Position numbers and translations under genes: made by a program. The notes below the pieces were generated by a model that was given only the letters and a program-made list of their open reading frames with translations, made no database searches and had not been told where the DNA came from. 64,000 nucleotides of DNA from an uncultured Rivibacter sp. (lineage in GTDB: Bacteria; Pseudomonadota; Gammaproteobacteria; Burkholderiales; Burkholderiaceae), in NCBI GenBank assembly GCA_946480925.1, contig CAMLLU010000002.1, positions 1-64,000 on the forward strand, read 5' to 3'. This document shows positions 16,677 through 26,302 of this stretch, piece after piece. Position 1 is the first letter of the stretch, and every line of letters begins with the position of its first letter.

Positions 16677-16992
16677 CTTCTTTGAGCGCTTGATGTCGCC
16701 GATACCATTCAACCCGGCTCGCCGTCCGTTCTGACAGCTAACGCGGTGGCTCTGGCCCCGGCAGCGCGCCCCAACAGCCGAATGCCTTGGCATTTTCAGG
16801 TTGACCGGCACACCCTGCCTCCGGCGCGCGCTCCAGCGGCACTTGGCATGTCCCCTTCGAGGCCTGGCGGGTCGGACTGTCGCCGCACAGCAATGTGACC
16901 CAGACGGTGCGTACTTGCCCTAGGTGGCGCTGCCTGTGAGCCACGTGGAATGCGAGAATGCTCGGCAACGAACCTGAGCGACTAACGGCAGA
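16677..16992. other. Intergenic region upstream of the restriction-like cassette
   Basis: About 316 bases without a convincing gene. It should contain the promoter of the methyltransferase operon; no strong sigma-70 pair stood out by eye. Confidence 0.4.
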
Positions 16993-18612
16993 ATGAACAG
17001 CACACAGGCTGCAGACGATTCGAAGGACGGACTGGACCTTCTGACCTACGTGGACCTGTTCTCCGGCTGTGGGGGCTTCTCCCTTGGCCTTGAGTGGGCT
17101 GGGCTCAGGTGCCTAGCGGCAGTCGACTTCAACGCCCCCGCCATCGAGACATTCAAGGCGAACCATCCGCAAGTGCCGCATGCCTTGGTCAAAGACCTGA
17201 CAGCATTTCGACCGGAGCATCTGGACAAGCTCATCGCGCCGGAACGGGTAGACCTCATCGTTGGCGGGCCGCCGTGTCAGGGCTTCTCGAAGGCCCGCCA
17301 AGTGGACGGTGCGAACCATGGCGAGCGGCTGGTACACGACTCCCGCCGGGACCTCTACAAGGAGTTCCTGCGCTACGTTAAGTACTACCAGCCGAAGGTC
17401 TTCATCATGGAGAACGTCCCGGGTTTGCGCTCGGCAGCCGGAGGCGAGTTCTTCACTCGCGTGCAAGTGGAGAGTCGTGAGCTCGGCTACCGTGTCATCC
17501 CCTACGAGGTAGAGGCTTGGCGGTTCGGCGTGCCCCAAAAGCGCATCCGTCAGCTGTTCATTGGGACTCGTCGCGAGCTGCCTCTTTTCATCCCTGACCG
17601 CTACATCAAGCACACCCATGCGGCCATTGGTGAGTCGAGTGACAGCGGACTTGAACCCTTCATCACGTTGGGCGAGGCCATTGGTGACCTCCCCGAAATC
17701 GTGGCCGGCGACGGCCAGTTCATTCGGAAGTACGACTCCGATTTGCGCAAGGCGCACGTCAAGCGCTACGGCAAACGTTACATCTACGACGTCTTGCAGG
17801 CCAACAAGGCAAAGCTCCTGACTGCGCACGCTGCTCGCCCGCACAGCCAACGCGACCTGCGCGACTTCCTCCGGCTTCGTGAGGGAGAAAACAGTAAGCA
17901 GGCGATTGCGCGAGGCGAGAAGATGGAGTTCCCGTATGACCGGGAAAACTTTAAGGACCGCTACACCCGTCAGCATCGAGATGGCCTGTGTTCCACCATC
18001 GTTGCCCACTTGAAGAAGGATGGGCTGATGTTCATACACCCTGTCCAATGCCGGTCGCTGACGCCGCGAGAGGCCGCTCGCGTTCAGAGCTTCCCAGACA
18101 CATTCGTCCTGCCAGAGCTGCCGACGAACTCGTTCGCCCAGATTGGCAACGCCGTGCCTCCACTCGTTGGGAAGGCCATGGGTTTGGCAGTCAAAGAGTA
18201 CGTAACTGCTGCGGTTGACAGCGACCGCGTCGCTCCGAAGATGACGGCAAAGCTGCCCGCTGACCGCGAAGCTGCCATCGCGCACCTTGAGCAGTTCGTA
18301 GAGTCTCTCTTTCTGCGACCGTTGCCGAACTTGTCGAAGGAAGAATTCTTGGCAGCTTGGTGGGCGGTGGGTTTCCTACACCCGAATCTGCATCCAGATG
18401 CAGCGATGGATGATGGCAAAGTCTTGAGCAAAGGCCCCCGTCGCGGCGTGAGCTTTGTCCTCGAGCCCTTCTATGTCCGGAGTGGGTGGCCTGTCGAGTT
18501 GATTCCCATCGCCGTTGAAGCCCGCCGGCGCTTCGACGAGGGCCTGCTCAGTCAGGATGAGTACTACTGTTCGGCTGCAGTCATTGCGGGAGCCATAAGC
18601 CATAGTCTTTGA
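16993..18612 (+). CDS. dcm: DNA (cytosine-5) methyltransferase, 539 aa
   Basis: Transfers a methyl group from SAM to C5 of cytosine in DNA. Motif I is DLFSGCGG, motif IV is GGPPCQGF with the catalytic Cys95, motif VI is MENVP with Glu140, and motif X-like 'QIGNAVPP' lies near residue 380. After the conserved core come about 130 residues without recognised domain, longer than the usual Dcm C-terminus. It is the first gene of a cassette with a GHKL ATPase, a Z1 helicase, a PD-(D/E)XK protein and Vsr, so it is likely the modification arm of a defence system. Recognition sequence unknown. Confidence 0.92.
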   Translation: MNSTQAADDSKDGLDLLTYVDLFSGCGGFSLGLEWAGLRCLAAVDFNAPAIETFKANHPQVPHALVKDLTAFRPEHLDKLIAPERVDLIVGGPPCQGFSKARQVDGANHGERLVHDSRRDLYKEFLRYVKYYQPKVFIMENVPGLRSAAGGEFFTRVQVESRELGYRVIPYEVEAWRFGVPQKRIRQLFIGTRRELPLFIPDRYIKHTHAAIGESSDSGLEPFITLGEAIGDLPEIVAGDGQFIRKYDSDLRKAHVKRYGKRYIYDVLQANKAKLLTAHAARPHSQRDLRDFLRLREGENSKQAIARGEKMEFPYDRENFKDRYTRQHRDGLCSTIVAHLKKDGLMFIHPVQCRSLTPREAARVQSFPDTFVLPELPTNSFAQIGNAVPPLVGKAMGLAVKEYVTAAVDSDRVAPKMTAKLPADREAAIAHLEQFVESLFLRPLPNLSKEEFLAAWWAVGFLHPNLHPDAAMDDGKVLSKGPRRGVSFVLEPFYVRSGWPVELIPIAVEARRRFDEGLLSQDEYYCSAAVIAGAISHSL

Positions 18613-18648
18613 GATTCACCCAGCACACAAGATTCAGGGAGAGTTGAT

Positions 18649-20004
18649 TTGGCGACCAGCGGTTTGGAGGTTATCCCCAGCGCAAAGCGAATGATTCGCT
18701 CGCAGCGCGATTTGGGCTATGAGTTCGCGTCTGCAGTCGCAGACCTCATTGATAATTCCATTGAGGCGAAGGCCAATACGGTCCGCATTAACGTCGAGTG
18801 GGACGGTGCCGCCTCGCACGTGATGATTGCCGACAACGGCGAAGGAATGGCGCCCGAGCAGCTGAAGGAAGCGTTGCGCTTCGGTTCGGAGCGGGAGTAC
18901 GACGACACGGACCTCGGCAAGTTTGGCTTGGGCCTGAAGACCGCCTCGTTAAGCCAATGTCTGCGTGTGACCGTCGCTACGCGGAGAAATCCGAATCGTG
19001 CAGACATCATCGCTTACTGCTGGGATGTCGAGCACGTCGAGTCGACCAATCGCTGGGAGATTCTGAGCATCAAGTCGGCCGACCTTCCGCTGCAGGCGCG
19101 TCTGCACCTGAAGGAGACCACCGGCACTGTTGTCATCTGGGAACGCCTAGACCGTGTGCTGGGCTACAAGTATCCCGACGGCGAGTCGGCGCGAAAGCAG
19201 CTGAACACCATGACTCGGGAGATGGAGGACCACGCAGCGATGGTCTTCCACAGGTTTCTCGCAGGTGAAGTGCGGGGTAAGCGCTTTGCCATCTATGTAA
19301 ACGAAAACAAGGTCGAGCCCTGGGACCCCTTCGTTCGCAAGGAGGAGCACAGCAAGAGACTCGAAGCGAAGGTCTTTAGGCTGGACGGTGCAAAGGGCAA
19401 GGGGGACGTCGTTGTCGAGCCGTTCGTCCTGCCGCCTGAGGCCCTGTTCTCAAGCAAGGAGGCCCACACGCGCGCCTCCGGTCCTCGGAAGTGGAACGCC
19501 CAACAGGGCTTCTACATCTATCGAGCTGACCGAATGATTCAGAGCGGAGGTTGGTGCGGTTTGCGCGCTACCGACGAGCATCGAAAACTGTCCCGCATTG
19601 CCATCTCGTTCAATCCGAAACTCGATGAAGAGTTCAAGATTAACGTCCAGAAGATGCGCGTCTCGTTACCGACCGCAATTCGCGACGAAGTGGAGAAGTG
19701 GGTCAAACCTGCGGTCAAGATGGCGGAAGACATCTACCGTAGCGGTAAGCCTAAGAACCCGTCACCGCATCCCCCTGCTCCTCCGAGCCCGACGCCCCAG
19801 CCCCGACCTGAGCCGCCCCCGGATTGGGACGACGAGGACGCACCCATGCCCAGCCCTACGCCGACGGCCAAGGCGGGCAAGCCCCGAGCTACTCGTCGCG
19901 ACTTGGACGTCGTAGCGGACCTACTCATTCAAGTGGCAGAGCCAGAAGAGGTGGAAGCCATCGAGAACGCAGTTGCTCGAGCTCGGCAGAGATTGGAGGA
20001 GTAA
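18649..20004 (+). CDS. GHKL (MutL/MORC-like) ATPase, 451 aa
   Basis: ATPase of the histidine-kinase/Hsp90/MutL fold. The N-box is in 'ADLIDNSIEAKA', the G1 box is IADNGEGM, and 'KFGLGLKTASLS' supplies the ATP-lid glycines. A middle domain of about 200 residues follows, then a Pro-rich linker (about 370-415) and a short helical tail that could dimerise. The start is TTG 18649 with AGGGAGAG just upstream. This family in operons with methyltransferases and Z1 helicases was described computationally as MORC-related restriction systems. Role in the cassette: probably ATP-gated clamp or sensor, by inference. Confidence 0.85.
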   Translation: MATSGLEVIPSAKRMIRSQRDLGYEFASAVADLIDNSIEAKANTVRINVEWDGAASHVMIADNGEGMAPEQLKEALRFGSEREYDDTDLGKFGLGLKTASLSQCLRVTVATRRNPNRADIIAYCWDVEHVESTNRWEILSIKSADLPLQARLHLKETTGTVVIWERLDRVLGYKYPDGESARKQLNTMTREMEDHAAMVFHRFLAGEVRGKRFAIYVNENKVEPWDPFVRKEEHSKRLEAKVFRLDGAKGKGDVVVEPFVLPPEALFSSKEAHTRASGPRKWNAQQGFYIYRADRMIQSGGWCGLRATDEHRKLSRIAISFNPKLDEEFKINVQKMRVSLPTAIRDEVEKWVKPAVKMAEDIYRSGKPKNPSPHPPAPPSPTPQPRPEPPPDWDDEDAPMPSPTPTAKAGKPRATRRDLDVVADLLIQVAEPEEVEAIENAVARARQRLEE

Positions 20005-20009
20005 CCGTG

Positions 20010-22685
20010 ATGCAGAACACCCCGCAGCAGGAGAAGGCGCTCCGAACGGCCAGGTTCCTCGTCGACGAGGGACACTCGACCGACGAGGTCATCAACAGCT
20101 CCCTGATTCCCGTGGAGCTGAGGCAGTGGGTGGCTGGGGAACTAGAGAAGGAGAGTAATCGCACGTTCGAGCGCGCTCGGGTCATATCCACAGCTACGGA
20201 GTCTGACGACTGGCTCAGCGACGTGGACCGGGGCGAGTGGCACTACTGGCCCACGCTACGGCGCTACCTGCTCGGCGTGAAGAACCGGCCGAAGGATGTT
20301 GTCGCATCGTTAGACGACGCCTCGGACCGGGTCCTGCGCCAACTCCGTCCACCGTCGACTGCAGAGTTCGACGTCCGCGGACTGGTACTGGGTTATGTGC
20401 AGAGCGGTAAGACCGCGAATTTCGCTGCCGTGATTGCCAAGGCCGCAGATGCTGGGTACAGGCTCGTCGTCGTACTGTCCGGCGTTGACAACGGTCTACG
20501 TCGACAGACCCAGATTCGACTCAGCAAAGAGTTGACGGGCTACTCACACAACCCAAAGGACGCGGTCCCCCTGCCGCCGGTTGGAAAGCAATGGCACAAA
20601 TACACCAGCGATGACTTCAACGGGGACTTCGACCCTGGTCGCTCAAGTCATGCAGCGCTGCAAGGTTCCGAGCCAGTCCTGCTGGTAGTCAAGAAGAATC
20701 CCGTGGTTCTTCGCAGACTGAAGGCTTGGTTCGATGCGGCCCCTACGAATGCCAAGAAGAACTTGGCCGCACTATTTATCGACGACGAGGCCGACCAGGC
20801 GAGCGTCGACGTCAAGGCGTCGATTCAAACGGAAGAGACTTACGACCCGGACGACCCTGACTACGCTTCGCCCGCCGTTATAAACGGCCTGATTCGGGAA
20901 CTGCTGCTCGTCTTCTCAAAGCGAGCCTATGTGGGATACACGGCAACGCCGTTCGCAAACATTCTCATTCCTCATGAGCAGTACGACCCCAAGGCGGGGC
21001 TTGACCTGTACCCAAAGGACTTCTTCATCGACCTGCCCAAGCCTTTGGGCTATTTCGGGACCGAGGAGTTTTTCGGGCGCTTCGACCCCGGCACGGATGA
21101 GCAGGTCGATGGCATCCAAGTCTTGAGGCCGGTAAAGGTCGAACAGATTGCGGCACTACTTCAGAACAACGAGCTAACTGAGTCGCTTGACGAGGCCATC
21201 TGCGCGTTCATTCTCGGCGGGGCTGCAAGGGCGTTGCGCGGACAGGCCGATGCGCCTTGCACCATGCTTGTCCATACGAGCCATCTAACCTCCAGGCAGG
21301 GGCCGCTCAAGCAGATGGTCGAAGAGCGCTGGCGAGAACTAAAGGATGAGTGGCGCTACAGCCGCAAGGCTGGACTGCTCAAGCGACTGAACGACCTTTG
21401 GGACAAGGACTTCATCAAGACGTCGAAGTCGGTCGAGGGTTGCCCGGTGCACGAATTCGACGAACTTGTGCCTTACATCGGCAAGTTCATGGAGGCAGTC
21501 GAGGTCCGGGAAATCAACACCCAGGCGGGGGAAGTTCTCGACTACGAGCGCGAACCCATGTTGAAGGCGATTGCCGTCGGCGGCAACAAGCTATCGCGTG
21601 GCTTGACCCTCGAAGGGCTCCTCGTGAGCTACTTCGCGCGGCGCTCGCCACAGTACGACACGCTCCTTCAGATGGCTCGTTGGTACGGTTTCAGGTCTGG
21701 CTACCAAGACCTCACGCGAATCTATTCGAGCGGTGAACTCCTGGGCTGGTTCACCGACCTTGCGCTCGTGGAGCATCGTCTGCGTGAAGACATGCTGGTG
21801 TACGAGCAACTGCCCGGAATGACGCCGCGGGATGTTGGGATGCGAATCCTCCGCCATCCAGCCATGCAGGTCACGGCCTCGATGAAGCAGCGCGCGACGC
21901 AGATTACAAACGTGAGCGAGAGCTACGCACTGCAACTTGAGCAGACGTTCCGCTTCCCTGTGAAGGACCTCAGTCGTCTGGCACAGATGTGCACGAACAA
22001 TCGACTGCTTGCCCAGGAACTGGTGAAGAAGTTGGGGACGCCGCTTCGGCAGAAGCCCCGTGAGTACGCGCCAGTGTGGCTGAATGCAAATGCCGCACAC
22101 GTTGTGGAGTTCTTGCGAGGTTTTGACTACGACCCGAGCGCGTGCGGTTGCGTCCCCGGCCTCATGGCCGACTGGATTGAGGAACAGAACCTTCACGGTG
22201 GACTCGTCAACTGGACAGTCGTCGTGCGTGGACGCGAGTCGGCGAGTTCGAAGCTTGGGAGTGTCACTTGGCTGCCTTCCGAGATAGGGCCAGTGCACAA
22301 CATCGCTCGGACGCGCCTCAAGGGCTCCAACTCCCTTGGCGTCATCACGACCGCCGGCGACGAGGCCTTTGGATTGACGGATGCTCAGCTCGCGGCAGCG
22401 CAGGCGCTACTGAGTGCGGGCACAGAGACCAAGACGCTCAATCGCGCGGCACGCCTGTCGCGCGACGCGAGTTCGGGTTTGCTCGTGTTGTACCCAATCA
22501 GCCGGTACTCTGGCTACGACGAGAGTTCGAAGCCGGGTGAGGCACGGGAGCCGCTTTACGAGTCCCCAGATGGGGGCGACGCCAGAGACCTCATCGGTTT
22601 CGCCGTTTCCTTCCCCAGGGCCGCAAAGGACAAACCTTCGAAGTCATACGTCGAAGGAACGGCGAAGTGGAGGCCGCTGCTGTGA
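20010..22685 (+). CDS. Z1 domain helicase/endonuclease-like protein, 891 aa
   Basis: Superfamily II-like ATPase with Z1 domain. Walker A is GYVQSGKT with Lys134; a DEAD-like Walker B is FIDDEADQAS with Asp258-Asp262; further blocks are 'VGYTATPFANIL' (motif III region) and 'NKLSRGLTLEGLLVSYF' with 'QMARWYGFR', typical of Z1 proteins. ATG 20010 follows GGAGGAG, so the long upstream extension is discarded. It overlaps the next gene by about 19 bases. Within the cassette it likely translocates or unwinds DNA for cleavage. Confidence 0.88.
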   Translation: MQNTPQQEKALRTARFLVDEGHSTDEVINSSLIPVELRQWVAGELEKESNRTFERARVISTATESDDWLSDVDRGEWHYWPTLRRYLLGVKNRPKDVVASLDDASDRVLRQLRPPSTAEFDVRGLVLGYVQSGKTANFAAVIAKAADAGYRLVVVLSGVDNGLRRQTQIRLSKELTGYSHNPKDAVPLPPVGKQWHKYTSDDFNGDFDPGRSSHAALQGSEPVLLVVKKNPVVLRRLKAWFDAAPTNAKKNLAALFIDDEADQASVDVKASIQTEETYDPDDPDYASPAVINGLIRELLLVFSKRAYVGYTATPFANILIPHEQYDPKAGLDLYPKDFFIDLPKPLGYFGTEEFFGRFDPGTDEQVDGIQVLRPVKVEQIAALLQNNELTESLDEAICAFILGGAARALRGQADAPCTMLVHTSHLTSRQGPLKQMVEERWRELKDEWRYSRKAGLLKRLNDLWDKDFIKTSKSVEGCPVHEFDELVPYIGKFMEAVEVREINTQAGEVLDYEREPMLKAIAVGGNKLSRGLTLEGLLVSYFARRSPQYDTLLQMARWYGFRSGYQDLTRIYSSGELLGWFTDLALVEHRLREDMLVYEQLPGMTPRDVGMRILRHPAMQVTASMKQRATQITNVSESYALQLEQTFRFPVKDLSRLAQMCTNNRLLAQELVKKLGTPLRQKPREYAPVWLNANAAHVVEFLRGFDYDPSACGCVPGLMADWIEEQNLHGGLVNWTVVVRGRESASSKLGSVTWLPSEIGPVHNIARTRLKGSNSLGVITTAGDEAFGLTDAQLAAAQALLSAGTETKTLNRAARLSRDASSGLLVLYPISRYSGYDESSKPGEAREPLYESPDGGDARDLIGFAVSFPRAAKDKPSKSYVEGTAKWRPLL

Positions 22686-23734
22686 CCGTGCCGCGCGACG
22701 AGATGGGTATGCGCTGGGACCTACTTGAGTCGCAGCCGCCATCCGGGTCGCGCCTCACGGTCCGCCTCGGAGTCCCCAGCCGGTCCTCGGAGGTGTTCAT
22801 TGCCGTTGACGCGGCACAGCGACGGTACACGCTCGTGCGCATTCCCGATGGTGAACCTTGCTCAATCTCCGAGCGCACCAGCCGAGGTATCGCCGTCCAG
22901 ACAGTTGAAATGAACATTGACGACTCGGGCAAGGTCGAGGTCTTCGTGGAGGTCGCGTGCCTCGAGCAGTCGGGCTACGCGGCCTTGGACATCGTTACGC
23001 TTGAACTCATCGAAGCCCTGTCGGCTGGCGCGAGCATCGGTCGAGTACGGCTCGTTCAGAGCGTATTGACGAAGTGGCGACGGTTCTGGTCCGGTGTCTC
23101 CCAGGGCCTGCTTTCACGGGAGCAACAGCTTGGCCTATTCGGTGAGTTGTGGTTCCTGTCGCGCTGGCTGTTGCCATCCATCGGGGTCGAGCGTGCTGTG
23201 GCCATGTGGCGCGGGCCGGTTGGAGCCAGGAACGATTTCGAGTGCCCAGGATGGGCCGTCGAGGTGAAGACCAGTGGCAAGCTGGACGGAAGCCATCAGA
23301 TTCACGGCCTTGAGCAGCTTCTGGCACCGGCTGGAACAGAGCTCCTGCTTTTCAGCCTCTTGGTGCGCGATGAAGCCAGCGGCGTTGAGACCCTACCTCA
23401 GGTTGTCCGTGAGGTACGTGGGTCATTGGCCGGGGACCACGTAGTCTTGTCTCAGTTTGAGGGAATGCTCGCCGCCTCTGGCTTCGATGATGCGCATCAA
23501 GCGGAGTACGACAGAGTGAAGCTTCGCATCCGCGGGCAGGGCCTCTATCGTCTCGATGAAGGTTTCCCGTGCTTGATACCGAGTTCCGTCCCATCTGGCC
23601 TTCCTCCAGGGGTCAGCAACATAACCTACGAGTTGCGTCTTGACGCGGCGGGTCCTTGGCTTGTTGGTGAGACGCCGAGTGCCAGCGATGGCACGCTGAA
23701 AGCACTCTCGCTTGGGACAGCTTCGACGCTTTGA
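22667..23734 (+). CDS. PD-(D/E)XK motif protein (DUF4420), 355 aa
   Basis: Probable nuclease of the cassette. The family block reads 'LGLFGELWFLSRWLLP', followed by 'GARNDFECPGWAVEVKTS', which supplies Glu, Asp and E-V-K of a PD-(D/E)XK active site. The start is GTG 22667 overlapping the Z1 gene (a GTG at 22682 or ATG 22703 are alternatives). DUF4420 proteins are regularly found after Z1 genes. The product is expected to be a cytoplasmic restriction subunit. Confidence 0.82.
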   Translation: MEAAAVTVPRDEMGMRWDLLESQPPSGSRLTVRLGVPSRSSEVFIAVDAAQRRYTLVRIPDGEPCSISERTSRGIAVQTVEMNIDDSGKVEVFVEVACLEQSGYAALDIVTLELIEALSAGASIGRVRLVQSVLTKWRRFWSGVSQGLLSREQQLGLFGELWFLSRWLLPSIGVERAVAMWRGPVGARNDFECPGWAVEVKTSGKLDGSHQIHGLEQLLAPAGTELLLFSLLVRDEASGVETLPQVVREVRGSLAGDHVVLSQFEGMLAASGFDDAHQAEYDRVKLRIRGQGLYRLDEGFPCLIPSSVPSGLPPGVSNITYELRLDAAGPWLVGETPSASDGTLKALSLGTASTL

Positions 23735-23768
23735 CCAAGTGCTTCCTCGGCAAGCGGGTGAGGCGGGC

Positions 23769-24233
23769 ATGAGTGATGTGTTCGACGCCGCCAAGCGCTC
23801 GGAGGTGATGTCTCGCATCCGAGGGCGAGGCAACCGCACAACTGAGCTGAAACTTGTCGTCGCATTCAGGCAGCAAGGTGTTGCGGGGTGGCGGCGCCAC
23901 GTGCTGCTGAAGCCATGCCTTGCATCCGAGGAGCAGGAGCCAGGCAAGCGACGGCAACGCCTCTCCGTGCGTCCGGACTTCATCTTTCGGCACGAGAAGG
24001 TTGCCGTGTTTGTGGATGGCTGCTTCTGGCATGGGTGTCCGGAGCACTCCACTAAACCAGCGACGAACACCGAGTTCTGGACAAGGAAGTTGACGGGCAA
24101 CATCCAACGTGACCAGCGCGCCACCAGAGCACTCCTAGCCTCCGGATGGACCGTCCTGCGACTATGGGAGCATGAGTTGGCCGACCCGCAGGCGGTTGTG
24201 CAGCGGGTGAGAGCCTGCTTCCGCGGAGCTTAG
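23769..24233 (+). CDS. vsr: Very short patch repair endonuclease Vsr, 154 aa
   Basis: Nicks at T:G mismatches formed by deamination of 5-methylcytosine. Recognised by 'MSRIRGRGNRTTELKL', the catalytic block 'RPDFIFRHEKVAVFVDGCFW' followed by HGCPEH, and 'FWTRKL..NIQRD' with 'GWTVLRLWEHEL'. The length is normal (E. coli Vsr 156 aa). ATG 23769 is chosen because it aligns with the family N-terminus (MSDVFDAAKRSEVMSR). Its presence confirms that the methyltransferase in this cassette makes C5-methylcytosine. Confidence 0.93.
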   Translation: MSDVFDAAKRSEVMSRIRGRGNRTTELKLVVAFRQQGVAGWRRHVLLKPCLASEEQEPGKRRQRLSVRPDFIFRHEKVAVFVDGCFWHGCPEHSTKPATNTEFWTRKLTGNIQRDQRATRALLASGWTVLRLWEHELADPQAVVQRVRACFRGA

Positions 24234-24251
24234 TCGCCTGCCCAACCTGCT

Positions 24252-24602
24252 TCACGTGTCAATTGCGAAGTCCTCGAGCCTCTTGCCTCTGGCGATGGCG
24301 TCGGCCAGCCACTTTGGCTTCAGGCCGCGTGCGCTCCATGTCTTGCCGCTGATGGGGTCACGGAACTTGGGCATGACTTGACGTCGCCCTCCAGCTGAAG
24401 TTGCGTCCGAGGCCAAGCGGCCTGAGCTGCTTGGAGCAACCAAGTCCGCCGTCGTGAGGTCAAATTCGGCCATCAACGCCATCACCTTGGCAATTCCATC
24501 ACTGCGCCGAGTTGCCTGCGCCACTTGGATATCGGTTTCCACCTTGACCAGCTCGGCACGCAGCTGCTCACGGCGTAAGAGGAGACCTTCAAGAGTTTGC
24601 AT
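24252..24602 (-). CDS. H-NS family nucleoid protein, 116 aa
   Basis: N-terminal coiled-coil oligomerisation region (LEGLLLRREQLRAELVKVE) and the C-terminal H-NS DNA-binding block 'FRDPISGKTWSARGLKPKWL'. ATG 24602 is used; the frame continues upstream but is basic and unlike the family. Convergent with vsr and divergent from the TIGR04255-like gene. H-NS proteins silence AT-richer foreign DNA; an element-borne copy may keep the cargo quiet or adjust host silencing. That role is inference. Confidence 0.85.
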   Translation of the reverse strand: MQTLEGLLLRREQLRAELVKVETDIQVAQATRRSDGIAKVMALMAEFDLTTADLVAPSSSGRLASDATSAGGRRQVMPKFRDPISGKTWSARGLKPKWLADAIARGKRLEDFAIDT

Positions 24603-24873
24603 TTGGATGTCCGTCTTGCTTGACTGAGCCCGTGTCGATGTGGCTCCACGCAGATGCCAGCGCCGGCCTACCGCGTCCCTCAACGGTTCCAGCCGGCGAC
24701 TAGGGCACACCGTCACTGGTCGGAAACATGTTAGTGGTTACACACTTCCGTAAGTACGTTGCGGGCTCGTCGTAGGTTGGTACCTTCCCTCGCACCAGGA
24801 GGTGCAAAGTTGAAAGTCACCATTTCTGTCAACCGAAGTGTAAACTACAGCGCCAGTCAGGAGGCCAACCCCG

Positions 24874-25656
24874 ATGAGCAGTCCGCTCAAGAACCCACCC
24901 GTCTACTTCGTAGTAGTGCAGGTGCGTTTCAACACCATTCTGAAGCTGAGCGAGTTCCTGCCTGGCATTCAAGAGAGCTTTCGCCGTGCTGGCTTTCCTG
25001 ACTACGAAACCCAGAAGGTCATAGCCCTTCAGGTCTCAATCCAGGACGGACAACCGACACCGGTACCAATCCAACAAGAGCGCTTCTTGTTTGGGAACGT
25101 GGAGAAGACGCACATCTTTGTGCTCGACGGCCAAACGCTCACCCTGCAGTCGACAAACCATGGCCGATTCGAGACCTTCTCAGCGATGTTCTTGCAAGGC
25201 CTGAGGTTCATTCACGAAGCGGTCCAATTAGCTTACACAGAGCGAGTCGGCCTTCGGTATCTTGACCGGGTGATTCCGGCACCGGGCGACGCGCTGGAGC
25301 AGTACCTTGCAGTCCAAGTCCATGGGCTGGGTAGCGGCCTTGGCGGCAATGCCCTCTATTCCTATTCCGAAGCGCACAACGCTGTGGGAGACATTCAGCT
25401 GAGGTCGCGCGTCGCGATTCAGAGCGGAGGGCTTGCGTTTCCGCCGGACATCCAACCCGGACCCATGCCTGTGGCCTCGCGGTTCGTCGAGTACGAAGGA
25501 CGGAGCGCCATACTGGACAACGATGGCTTCATGGAGAAGCGTGAGACGTACTCTGCCGATGGCCTAGCAACGCACCTCACGGCTATCCACGACGTAATCG
25601 AGACTGCGTTCAAGGCAACAGTCACCCCCCACGCCTTCATCGTTTGGACCCGCTAA
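24874..25656 (+). CDS. TIGR04255-like protein, 260 aa
   Basis: It begins 'LKNPPVYFVVVQVRFNTI', then 'QERFLFGN', 'LTLQSTNHGRFETF' and 'RVGLRYLDRV', which follow the pattern of the sporadically distributed TIGR04255 family. The biochemical function of that family is not known to me. AGGAGG at 24859-24864, 9 bases before ATG 24874, is an excellent ribosome binding site. The stop TAA overlaps the ATG of the HTH gene (TAATG), so they are coupled. Its sporadic distribution and its neighbours suggest a defence or toxin-antitoxin-like role. Confidence 0.7.
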   Translation: MSSPLKNPPVYFVVVQVRFNTILKLSEFLPGIQESFRRAGFPDYETQKVIALQVSIQDGQPTPVPIQQERFLFGNVEKTHIFVLDGQTLTLQSTNHGRFETFSAMFLQGLRFIHEAVQLAYTERVGLRYLDRVIPAPGDALEQYLAVQVHGLGSGLGGNALYSYSEAHNAVGDIQLRSRVAIQSGGLAFPPDIQPGPMPVASRFVEYEGRSAILDNDGFMEKRETYSADGLATHLTAIHDVIETAFKATVTPHAFIVWTR

Positions 25657-26297
25657 TGCTTGCTGGATTCGTTCCCTATCTTGAGTCACCCGAGCAGGTG
25701 ATGTACCGCCAAATGCCAGCCATCCTTTGCCGTGCACCGGTGGCGGAAGGTCGTCCACTGCCACTGTTCGGTGGCTCCGGAACGGGTGGATTTGAAGGGG
25801 TGGCGTTCTATCGTGCACGCCAAGGCTACGAGCGCTTCAAAATCGTCCGTGTCGAACAAGGCGAGGCCGAAAGACCGTACGCGCCATTCGCAGACCTGAT
25901 GCAAGAGGTCAAGAACGGCTTTGGACGAACGATGGTGCATCTCCCAAGCATCTTCGGTGTCTCCAGGCAAACGCTGTACAACTGGCTGGCCGGTGAAACC
26001 CCGAAAGAGCAGCACCAAGGCAAGGTCATTGAGCTAGCGGCCGCGGCACGAGTGTTCATCGAAGCGGGCTTCAAGCCGACGGCACTTATGCTCGAACGCA
26101 CTGTCGTGGACGGCAAGTCGCTGTTGGAGTTGCTTGGTGCGGGAGCGCCCGGCGCTGAAATGGCCGAGCGGCTCATTCGTATCGTCGAGCGAGGCGAAGC
26201 CTCTCGCAAGAAGCTCGATGCGTTGCTCGGCGAACGAAAGCCAGCGTCACTGCAGGTGTCTGACATGGGCGTGCCATCGCTCCGCGAGGATGGCTGA
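25656..26297 (+). CDS. HTH protein coupled to the TIGR04255-like gene, 213 aa
   Basis: Residues about 90-125 are a helix-turn-helix ('LPSIFGVSRQTLYNWLAGET'). The N-terminal ~85 residues are of unknown fold, and the C-terminal part is helical with 'AAARVFIEAGFKP' and 'MAERLIRIVERGEASRKK'. ATG 25656 is favoured by the TAATG overlap; TTG 25644 is the upstream alternative. It may be the regulator or DNA-binding partner of the preceding protein. Confidence 0.65.
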   Translation: MLAGFVPYLESPEQVMYRQMPAILCRAPVAEGRPLPLFGGSGTGGFEGVAFYRARQGYERFKIVRVEQGEAERPYAPFADLMQEVKNGFGRTMVHLPSIFGVSRQTLYNWLAGETPKEQHQGKVIELAAAARVFIEAGFKPTALMLERTVVDGKSLLELLGAGAPGAEMAERLIRIVERGEASRKKLDALLGERKPASLQVSDMGVPSLREDG

Positions 26298-26302
26298 CGA
26301 CC

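Noticed and set aside
17113..18285. 390-codon open frame antisense to the methyltransferase
   Set aside because: The plus strand encodes a protein with all C5-methyltransferase motifs, so the antisense frame is a by-product of GC-rich codon use.
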